A DNA stretch of 5,403 nt, taken from contig JADGOA010000257.1 of NCBI GenBank assembly GCA_017883215.1, forward strand, positions 1 through 5,403, written 5' to 3'. Positions 1 through 5,234 of the stretch are shown here, in pieces. The notes beneath the pieces were generated by a model. That model saw only the letters and a list, made by a program, of their open reading frames with translations. It did no database searches and was not told the origin of the DNA. This stretch comes from Thermoanaerobaculia bacterium (GTDB taxonomy: Bacteria; Acidobacteriota; Thermoanaerobaculia; Gp7-AA8). How positions within the stretch are numbered: position 1 is the stretch's first letter; each line of letters opens with the position of its first letter. The position numbers and the translations under genes are program-made.

Positions 1-1
1 C

Positions 2-658
2 CTCGCCGACAGGATTGCCGGGCATTACCGGTCGCGCTTTCTGCGCGGCTACGTCCGCGCCAAGATTGCATCCGATCCGTTGTACGCAGCTGTGGCCGAG
101 CGGCTGCGCGACGGCCCTCTTCCGATTCTCGATATCGGCTGCGGCGTCGGGCTGATGGAGTTCTATCTTCGCGAGAGCGGATGCGTACAGCCGATGCTCG
201 GCGTGGACCATGATGAAGGGAAGATTCGCGAAGCGCAGCGCGTCGCCGCCTCGCGATACGCCGGCTTGACCTTCGAGGCTGCAGATGCCTGCCTGCCGCT
301 CGATGGCGGATCGAGCGTTCTTCTGCTCGATCTCCTGCACTATCTCCGCGACGACCAGCAGCGTGAGCTGTTGGAGCGTGTCGCTGATGGGGTGCCACCC
401 GGCGGGTCGGTGATCGTCCGCGACGGCATCCGCGACGGAAGCTGGCGATACCGGTTCACATTCGCCGCGGAAGAATTCGCACGGCTCGTTCGATGGCTGA
501 AGGCGGATCAGCTGAACTTTCCGCGGCTCGCCTCGATCCTCGAGCCATTCGCTGCGCGCGACTTCGCCGCCGAAGTCGTGCCGATGTGGGGAGGGACGCC
601 GTTCAACAATTACCTGTTCGTCTTCAAACGAGAGGCATCGGGAACGATGAAGTCGTAG
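2..658 (+). CDS. Class I SAM-dependent methyltransferase (5' end cut off by window)
   Basis: The frame is open from base 2 to the TAG at 656-658 (218 residues visible), so the start lies left of the window. A TTG at 80 is in frame, but conserved-looking sequence (Y-V-R-A-K-I at about residues 17-22) precedes it, so I do not use it. The SAM-binding motif I is clear: ILDIGCGVG at visible residues 42-50, followed by the acidic ribose-binding position in GVDHD (D69). A strand reading VLLLDLLHYL and the post-motif VPPGGSVIVRDG complete a Rossmann-type fold. The end, with PFNNYLFVFKR, resembles from memory methyltransferases encoded in aryl-polyene-like ketosynthase clusters. The substrate is unknown; a small molecule or acyl chain is an inference. 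It is the only plus-strand gene and converges on the deacetylase, overlapping its 3' end by 49 bp. Confidence 0.88.
   Translation, partial: LADRIAGHYRSRFLRGYVRAKIASDPLYAAVAERLRDGPLPILDIGCGVGLMEFYLRESGCVQPMLGVDHDEGKIREAQRVAASRYAGLTFEAADACLPLDGGSSVLLLDLLHYLRDDQQRELLERVADGVPPGGSVIVRDGIRDGSWRYRFTFAAEEFARLVRWLKADQLNFPRLASILEPFAARDFAAEVVPMWGGTPFNNYLFVFKREASGTMKS
556..581. repeat. Hairpin-forming inverted repeat just past the deacetylase stop
   Basis: Arms cgacttcg (559-566) and cgaagtcg (571-578) flank a 4-base loop. Pairing extends outward on the plus strand by a G-U and two more pairs (556-581). It sits inside the methyltransferase coding region and begins about 28 nt beyond the deacetylase stop on the minus strand. 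No T-run follows on either side, so it is at most a weak or factor-dependent 3' structure for the operon transcript. Confidence 0.35.
610..658. other. 49-bp convergent overlap of two coding regions
   Basis: The methyltransferase (+) ends with TAG at 656-658, and the deacetylase (-) ends with TAA read from 612 to 610. Bases 610-658 therefore code on both strands: the methyltransferase tail from NNYLFVFKR onward, and the last residues of the deacetylase. There is no room for a terminator between the genes, so the transcripts are likely complementary at their 3' ends. Confidence 0.85.
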
Positions 659-1365
659 CCGGCGCTCTGGGCGGCGGCGATGACGCCGTCGATTGCGCGC
701 AGGGACCATGTGCGGCCCTGATGAAGGACGACGACCGCGCCGGGAGCGAGCTGTTTCTCGACGGACCGCACAATCGCATCGACGTCGCTGTTGACGGCGT
801 CGTAGGCGCGAACGCTCCAGCCGACGAGGTGCATCGCGCTGTGCGAAAGCGCCGGATGCACGAACGGATTCTTCATCCCCACCGGTGCGCGGAACAGCGC
901 AGGGGGCGCCCCCACGATCGACGCCAGCGTGCGGTTGCAGTCGTCGATCTCCCGCAGAATCCGATGGCGCGGCAGGCACCAGAACGAGCCGCTGGGATGC
1001 GTCTGCGAGTGGTTGCCGACGGTGTGGCCGCCGTCGACGATCGAGCGCACGAGGTGCTCATTGAGGCTGGCGAGTGAACCTTTCAGGAAAAACGTCGCGC
1101 GAACGCCGCGAGATCTGAGTATGTCGAGGAGCGCTGGCGTGTCGTCGGTCGGGCCGTCGTCGATCGTCAGCCACAGCTCGCGGCGGCTGGTTTCGAACCG
1201 CGTGATGACGGGTCCCAGCCATTGGGAGCTCGGTCGCAAAGTCGGGTAGAGCAGCAGCGCGTGCGACAGAGCGAGGATGCCGAGGCTCGTCCACGGCGCG
1301 CGCCACACAAGGCACAGGAACACGACCGGCGCTACGCAGGCGAAGAGCAGGATCAGGCGCCGCAA
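610..1365 (-). CDS. Membrane-anchored polysaccharide deacetylase, NodB/CE4 family
   Basis: 251 residues from a TTG start at 1365. GGAGG at 1374-1370 lies 4 nt upstream, and the start overlaps the preceding gene by 13 bp. The frame stays open further upstream, but that stretch codes the membrane protein in another frame and reads as arginine-rich shadow. Residues 4-22 and about 27-42 are hydrophobic (signal anchor or hairpin), then the NodB domain follows. Motif 1 is TIDDGP (67-72; D69 base, D70 metal ligand), with Ile where Phe is usual. Motif 2 is GNHSQTHP with H119 and H123 as metal ligands; motif 3 is RAPVG (159-163); motif 5 is VVLHQG with H215. The catalytic set looks complete. The family removes N- or O-acetyl groups from carbohydrates. 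Whether the domain is periplasmic depends on whether one or two helices span the membrane. The real substrate is unknown; operon context suggests the product of the upstream glycosyltransferases. Confidence 0.88.
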   Translation of the reverse strand: MRRLILLFACVAPVVFLCLVWRAPWTSLGILALSHALLLYPTLRPSSQWLGPVITRFETSRRELWLTIDDGPTDDTPALLDILRSRGVRATFFLKGSLASLNEHLVRSIVDGGHTVGNHSQTHPSGSFWCLPRHRILREIDDCNRTLASIVGAPPALFRAPVGMKNPFVHPALSHSAMHLVGWSVRAYDAVNSDVDAIVRSVEKQLAPGAVVVLHQGRTWSLRAIDGVIAAAQSAGYDFIVPDASRLKTNR

Positions 1366-1374
1366 CGCGCCTCC
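1353..1374 (-). promoter_or_regulatory. Ribosome binding site and TTG start of the deacetylase, overlapping the membrane protein 3' end
   Basis: GGAGG at 1374-1370, then CGCG, then TTG at 1365-1363. The membrane protein stop TGA lies at 1355-1353, so the two genes overlap by 13 bp. No ATG occurs in the deacetylase frame between the hydrophobic N-terminus and the catalytic domain, and starting later would remove the anchor helix. The 4-nt spacing is short; a second GGAG at 1380-1377 is 11 nt away. Confidence 0.6.
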
Positions 1375-1904
1375 AGCTCCCGCACGCGCGCCTGCACCAA
1401 CCACATCAACACGGCGGCGGCCGCGTTCAGTGCGAACAGAGCGAGCATGGCTGCGGCGACGATCCGGATCGGCTCGGGCCGGCTGACGAACCAGAGAGAG
1501 GCCGCCAATACCACGGTCATCGCGCCGGCCGAATTCGCGGCCACGTTGTTCTCGCCAGGTCGCCCGGTGATCCGCCTCCACAGTGGAAGTGCCAGGAGGC
1601 CGGTGAAGAAGAATGGGATGTGGTCAGCGGCTGGAGCGAGAGCGGTCGCGAGCACCACGGCGGCCGGCCACGGCACCCACTGTGCCAGAAGGGCAGTGAG
1701 ATAGGCGACGGTGACGACGAAAATCAGCGCGGAGATGCTGAGGTTCTCGAGAGCGTTCTGGTCGCGGTCTACTGCCAGCGCCATGCGGACGCCTTTCGAC
1801 GGCGAGGCGGTCAGCAGACGAATGTACGAAGCGAGGCGAAAGATCGCGAAATGCGAGCGAGAGGGAAGCCACTGCGCCTCGGGGCAATCGTGGATCATCC
1901 TCAT
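1353..1904 (-). CDS. Small polytopic membrane protein of unknown function
   Basis: 183 residues from ATG at 1904, chosen because it forms an ATGA overlap with the acyltransferase stop and has GGAG (1918-1915) 10 nt upstream. An in-frame ATG at 1784 (143 residues), with AAAGG 7 nt upstream, is a credible alternative and would remove the soluble N-terminus. I do not recognise the family. Residues 1-54 look soluble or amphipathic, with an aromatic and basic stretch at about 11-40. Hydrophobic segments follow at about 56-76, 79-108 (long, interrupted by PAADH, possibly two helices), 121-140 and 147-170, then a short charged tail (RVRELEAR). No catalytic motif is visible apart from the intramembrane Asp-His near residues 94-95. 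It sits between the acyltransferase and the deacetylase and is coupled to both, so a role as membrane partner, scaffold or transporter for that lipid or glycan step is inference only. Confidence 0.75.
   Translation of the reverse strand: MRMIHDCPEAQWLPSRSHFAIFRLASYIRLLTASPSKGVRMALAVDRDQNALENLSISALIFVVTVAYLTALLAQWVPWPAAVVLATALAPAADHIPFFFTGLLALPLWRRITGRPGENNVAANSAGAMTVVLAASLWFVSRPEPIRIVAAAMLALFALNAAAAVLMWLVQARVRELEARCGA
1901..1904 (-). promoter_or_regulatory. ATGA stop-start junction, acyltransferase to membrane protein
   Basis: The acyltransferase stop TGA (1903-1901) overlaps ATG (1904-1902). A GGAG at 1918-1915 gives a usable but long-spaced (10 nt) binding site. The junction is the main reason for choosing the 183-residue form of the membrane protein over the shorter one starting at 1784. 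Confidence 0.65.
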
Positions 1905-2815
1905 GCCCGTTGGTCTCCGTAGAACGGCTCGAACATGAACCATTGGTTCCAGGCCCTGCCGATGACGGTCTCCAGCTCGGACGCCCACTGGTCGACCGCG
2001 CCTCGCAGGTCCTCGTCGCGGGTCCGGCTGCGCCGTTCGACGAAAATCGGCGCGCAGGTGATGAGCTGGTATCGCCGGCGGCCGCGTCGCACGATGAAGA
2101 GAGGAAAGATCGGAATCCGCGCCGCCATCGCCAGGGCGAACGGGCCTGCCGGAAGATCGGCCGGTTTTCCGAAGAGCGTCGAGCGAAAGGGCGATACTCC
2201 CGCGGTGACGCGGTCGCCCTGGATGGCGATGATGTCACCGCGGCCTGCAGCCTCGAGAAGGTCGAAGGCCAGGTCGTTCGCACGGGTGTTGAAGCTCACG
2301 TTGACCGCTTCGCCGACCGTGCGTCCGTGCAGGTTCTCCTCGAATTGCTGCGTCTGCGGGTCGATTTCCGGCGCGCGAACGGTGATCAGGGTCCGCGTCT
2401 TCATCTCTCCGAACAGCTGTGCTCCGAGGTCGTAGCTGCCCATGTGTGCCGTGAGCATGATTGCGCCGGTCTCGAGCGACTGCAGGCGTTCGAAATGTTC
2501 CCAGCCGGCGAACTCCCAATCCGGCACGGTCCGGAGCTCCTGCAGGCGGGCGTTGTCGGTGATGGTCCAGGCGTAGTTCCAGAATACGTTGTACGTTCGG
2601 AAGAAATTCGTCAGCGCGAACGAGCGGGGCTTGATGGCCCGGAGGTTGTACATGACGCCGCGGCGGCCGGGTCCCCAGAGCAGGAAGAAAGCCGACCAGA
2701 ACGCGATGACGAGCGGCTCCAGCCAGACGGGGACATTCAATACGGCCCAGTGAAGGCCCTGGCGCCAGAAGACACCACGAACGAGGAACCGCCGCCACCA
2801 GGCCGGTCGCGTCAC
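1901..2815 (-). CDS. HtrB/LpxL-like lysophospholipid acyltransferase (lipid A acyltransferase family)
   Basis: 304 residues from a GTG start at 2815 that overlaps the upstream GT2 stop as GTGA. No strong ribosome binding site is seen, so re-initiation after GT2 is likely. A hydrophobic helix at about 31-48 anchors the enzyme at the inner membrane. The acyltransferase HX4D motif is H124-MGSY-D129. A second conserved block is QGDR (199-202), then FGKPADLPAGPFALA (215-229), followed by RIPIFPLFIVRR, and the C-terminal NQWFMFEPF (290-298) matches the QW signature of the family. Members move a fatty acyl chain from acyl-ACP or acyl-CoA to a glycolipid such as lipid A, or to mannosylated or polyene-linked lipids. 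Nothing here shows the acceptor. Its direct coupling to a GT2 suggests it acylates the glycosylated product. It is not a canonical LpxL/LpxM by sequence feel, so no symbol is given. Confidence 0.9.
   Translation of the reverse strand: MTRPAWWRRFLVRGVFWRQGLHWAVLNVPVWLEPLVIAFWSAFFLLWGPGRRGVMYNLRAIKPRSFALTNFFRTYNVFWNYAWTITDNARLQELRTVPDWEFAGWEHFERLQSLETGAIMLTAHMGSYDLGAQLFGEMKTRTLITVRAPEIDPQTQQFEENLHGRTVGEAVNVSFNTRANDLAFDLLEAAGRGDIIAIQGDRVTAGVSPFRSTLFGKPADLPAGPFALAMAARIPIFPLFIVRRGRRRYQLITCAPIFVERRSRTRDEDLRGAVDQWASELETVIGRAWNQWFMFEPFYGDQRA
2812..2815 (-). promoter_or_regulatory. GTGA stop-start junction, GT2 to acyltransferase
   Basis: The GT2 stop TGA (2814-2812) and the acyltransferase GTG start (2815-2813) share bases in a 4-bp overlap. 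No purine-rich binding site is placed correctly upstream (the preceding bases read ATCCACCT), so initiation probably depends on ribosomes terminating on GT2. This ties the amount of acyltransferase to that of the glycosyltransferase. Confidence 0.7.
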
Positions 2816-4014
2816 AGGTGGATGATATCCGCGAGTTTCTGGTCGAGCGACGGCAGCTGAGAACGGAGCAGGCGAAACAGCGCGCTGTTCATCAGCTCCT
2901 CGTCGCCCGGATACGTAGGGACGAATCGCAGCGGAAAGCGCTCGAAGATCTCCGAATCGCTGCGCCGCCGCAGGGCCTGCACGTGTGCTCGCTTCTCCGC
3001 CAGGCGGGTCTCGTTGCGCAGAACCCAGTCGAAGGCGCGGAACTGCATCGTCGTCAGCGGATCATCGATAGCCACGAGCGGCTCGGGCCCGCGCAGTCTC
3101 CGTTTCACTCGATCGCGAAGCCGTCGTCGAGCCGCGGCTGTGCGCGACGTGGGAGCGCCCATGTCGCGCGTCAGCTCGGCGGCGTTCGGGTTTCGGGTCG
3201 TGGCGTAGTGATGCAGACGGTGCAGATACGTCAGGAAAATCGATCCGGCGCTCTCGCGCAGATTCTCGAAATTCTTGATCGCGGTCTGCATGGCGTTCCG
3301 CTCGAAGAGCACCCCGCGCTCGAAGCTGCCCAGGCGGTTGCTGGTGGTGCTGGAGGCGTGGTGGACCGTGGCGGCCGGCTCGTAGATCACGCGGCTGCCG
3401 GCGATCCAGCTCCGCCAGCCGAAGTCGACGTCCTCCAGGTAAGCGAAGTAGTCGTCATCGAATCCGCCGAGCTCGATGAGGCGTTCGCGCCGGGAGATCA
3501 TGTTGCCGCCGCAGGCGAAAAAGATTTCGTCGCCGGCGTTCGGTTCGGGCCGCGAGCCGAGCGGCATGTGAAATCCGTTCTGCAGCGCGTGACCGTCGAA
3601 GGTCATGACGCCGCCGATGAAGTCGATGTGCGAGCCGGAGGGGTCGAGAATCCTTCCGCCCACGGAGACGACGTCTTCCGGCGCATCCTCGATGGCGCGC
3701 GACAGCGCCGCCAGCCATCCGGCATCAGGAATGGCGTCGTTGTTCAGGAAGATGACGTTTCGCGCCCGTGAGGTTTCCAGCGCCGCTGCGATCCCGCCCG
3801 TGAAGCCGCGGTTCGTTCCCAGCGGGATGAAGCGCGCATGCGGGAACCGCGCCGTGACGGCAGCGATCGATCCGTCGGTCGACCCGTTGTCGACGACTGT
3901 CATGCTCGAGCCGTAGACCTCGCGCAATTGCGGGTCGAGCGCGGCCAGACAGGCCAGGGTGTCTTCCCGGCCGTTCCAGTTGAGGACGATCACTTCGACG
4001 CGTGGCGCGCTCAG
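2812..4014 (-). CDS. Family 2 glycosyltransferase, WbbL/rhamnosyltransferase-like, with C-terminal extension
   Basis: 400 residues if started at CTG 4014. GGAGG at 4025-4021 lies 6 nt upstream, and CTGA overlaps the stop of the upstream gene. The next usable start, GTG at 3993 (393 residues), lacks a binding site and clips the first beta strand; no ATG, GTG or TTG is seen upstream until well inside the preceding gene. GT-A motifs appear in order: VLNWNG (10-15), VVDNGSTDGS (40-49), NRGFTGG (68-74), the nucleotide and metal site FLNNDA (89-94), and GGFDDDYFAYLEDVDFGWR (183-201) with the ED.D acceptor and base region, then VHHAS (217-221). This is the cytoplasmic inverting GT2 group that includes rhamnosyltransferases; sugar and acceptor are not readable. 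Residues from about 280 on are Arg-rich, then end in EIFERFPLRF and a helical tail, beyond the usual catalytic core of about 260-300 residues. The downstream acyltransferase is coupled to it. Confidence 0.92.
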   Translation of the reverse strand: MSAPRVEVIVLNWNGREDTLACLAALDPQLREVYGSSMTVVDNGSTDGSIAAVTARFPHARFIPLGTNRGFTGGIAAALETSRARNVIFLNNDAIPDAGWLAALSRAIEDAPEDVVSVGGRILDPSGSHIDFIGGVMTFDGHALQNGFHMPLGSRPEPNAGDEIFFACGGNMISRRERLIELGGFDDDYFAYLEDVDFGWRSWIAGSRVIYEPAATVHHASSTTSNRLGSFERGVLFERNAMQTAIKNFENLRESAGSIFLTYLHRLHHYATTRNPNAAELTRDMGAPTSRTAAARRRLRDRVKRRLRGPEPLVAIDDPLTTMQFRAFDWVLRNETRLAEKRAHVQALRRRSDSEIFERFPLRFVPTYPGDEELMNSALFRLLRSQLPSLDQKLADIIHL

Positions 4015-5234
4015 GAGCGGCCTCCGATGCGGCGTTTCAGCCGCTCGAGAATCGAGGGTATGTGCTGGGGCATGTCGGGCCTGGCCGCAAATGCCTCTTT
4101 CGACGCGTCGTGCTGCGGGGTGCGGCAGAAGGCCACCAGCGGAGCCAGCGTGCGCTCCCACTGATGCTCCTCGACGAATGCCCGCGTGCCCGAGAGCATC
4201 GCCTCGTACCGCGGAGGGTCGCCGAGAATCGACACGACTGCACCGGCGAATGCTTCGGCCGAATCTTCCTGCACGACGACGCCGGCGCCGTAGTGCCTCA
4301 GAATCTCGTCCGTTCCGGGAGCGGAGCTCGTCACGATCGGCACGCCTCCCCAGAGGTAGTCGTACACGCGCGTTCGCATGGAGAGATCGGTCTCGAGCGA
4401 CTGCGGAAAGGTCAGCAGAGAGAGGGCATGGCCGTCGAAGAACTCGCCTCGTGCCTCGTACGCCACCCAGGGAACGAATTCGACGAAGTCGTATCCCTTC
4501 TCTCGTGTGTACGCGATGGCCGCCGCCGCTTTCCCCTGCGGTGTCAGCTCCGGATTCGGATGATGCGTGAACGTCAGCGTCAGCCCGGGGATAGTCACTC
4601 GGGCGATGGCGACGGCATCGATGGCGAGAATCGGGTCATACCAGTCGTAGATCCCGCCGAAGAGGATCGCAGCGGGGCCGAGATTGCGGGTCCGGGATTG
4701 CCGCGGGCGCTGCACGCCGAAAGGGGCGATCCGCAAGAGGCCGTCGAGGTTCGGATCGCTCTCGAACACGACCGGATTGAGCCTGCCGAGCGCGAGCAGG
4801 GTACCGAGGTAGAAGAGTCTCTGCGCCTCCGAGGCGCAGAGAAACATGTCGCCCTTGAGGAGCGAGTTGACCAGCGTGGCGTGATCGTGCGCGAAAACCT
4901 GCAGCCCTCTCTCGGCGAAGTAGTGAAGGTTTTCGATGATGAAAGGATCGTAAAGATCGATGACCGTCGGAATACGGTCGGCATAGGCAAACACGTCGTT
5001 CGCCACGTGTCCCTGCACGACCATCACGTCGGAGCTGCTGCTGGCGTGGCGAAGCGTTTCCGGCGAGATCGCCGCGACCGCGCAACCGCGGACCTCGCCC
5101 GCGTCTGGAGAGACGACGATCACTTCGTGGCCGTCGGCACGCAGGACATTCGCCATCTCCACGAATCGGATGCCGATGCCGGCGGGCTGTCCATGGCCCA
5201 GAGGCTCGGGACAGACGAGCATGACGCGGCTCAT
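4011..5234 (-). CDS. GT4-like (GT-B fold) glycosyltransferase
   Basis: 407 residues from ATG at 5234, chosen because its TGATG joins the upstream stop. Starting at 5276 would add 14 residues that lie inside the upstream gene. The N-terminal Rossmann half begins SRVMLVCPEP, has G20-I-G-I-R-F near the acceptor loop and DGHEVIVVSPD (34-44), then VIDLYDPF (91-98) and MFLCASEAQ (130-138). The C-terminal donor half starts at AAILFGGIYDWYDP (188-201) and carries TRVYDYLWGGVPIV (288-301) and GTDEIL (307-312), which stand where GT4 enzymes bind the nucleotide sugar. The classical EX7E motif is not obvious; E281 or D283 and D309-E310 are candidates. A probable cytoplasmic or membrane-associated enzyme building a surface glycan; similar proteins with the LYDP motif occur, from memory, in O-antigen clusters. 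Sugar donor unknown. A 25-base inverted repeat lies within codons for CASEAQR. Confidence 0.88.
   Translation of the reverse strand: MSRVMLVCPEPLGHGQPAGIGIRFVEMANVLRADGHEVIVVSPDAGEVRGCAVAAISPETLRHASSSSDVMVVQGHVANDVFAYADRIPTVIDLYDPFIIENLHYFAERGLQVFAHDHATLVNSLLKGDMFLCASEAQRLFYLGTLLALGRLNPVVFESDPNLDGLLRIAPFGVQRPRQSRTRNLGPAAILFGGIYDWYDPILAIDAVAIARVTIPGLTLTFTHHPNPELTPQGKAAAAIAYTREKGYDFVEFVPWVAYEARGEFFDGHALSLLTFPQSLETDLSMRTRVYDYLWGGVPIVTSSAPGTDEILRHYGAGVVVQEDSAEAFAGAVVSILGDPPRYEAMLSGTRAFVEEHQWERTLAPLVAFCRTPQHDASKEAFAARPDMPQHIPSILERLKRRIGGRS
4012..4025 (-). promoter_or_regulatory. Shine-Dalgarno GGAGG with CTG start of the GT2 gene
   Basis: On the minus strand GGAGG occupies 4025-4021, followed by CCGCTC and then CTG at 4014-4012. 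The A at 4011 completes CTGA, so the start overlaps the TGA (4013-4011) of the preceding glycosyltransferase. Strength and spacing are ideal for initiation at this CTG. Neither ATG, GTG nor TTG lies in frame nearby upstream, which is why this site decides the start of the GT2. Expression of GT2 is probably coupled to translation of the gene before it. Confidence 0.65.
4818..4842. repeat. Perfect inverted repeat, 12-bp arms around one base, inside the GT4-like gene
   Basis: On the plus strand tctctgcgcctc (4818-4829) is followed by a single c (4830) and gaggcgcagaga (4831-4842), which is the exact reverse complement of the first arm. It lies in codons for L-C-A-S-E-A-Q-R. In RNA it could form an 11-bp stem with a 3-base loop. 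There is no T-run beside it. It may be a chance product of codon choice. Confidence 0.7.

Noticed and set aside
1366..1581. N-terminal extension of the deacetylase frame to 1581.
   Set aside because: The added part is Arg-rich with no motif and overlaps the membrane protein gene in another frame; TTG at 1365 has a GGAGG upstream.
1905..1988. N-terminal extension of the membrane protein frame to 1988.
   Set aside because: It overlaps the conserved C-terminus of the acyltransferase; the ATGA junction at 1904 is the better start.
4015..4161. N-terminal extension of the GT2 frame to ATG 4161.
   Set aside because: It lies wholly within the coding end of the GT4-like gene and reads as shadow sequence; GT2 enzymes of this type normally begin a few residues before VLNWNG.
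2467..4404. A 17-bp direct repeat, cggtctcgagcgactgc, at 2467-2483 and 4388-4404.
   Set aside because: Both copies encode the unrelated chance peptide QSLET in two different genes with the same codons; nothing mobile or regulatory surrounds them.
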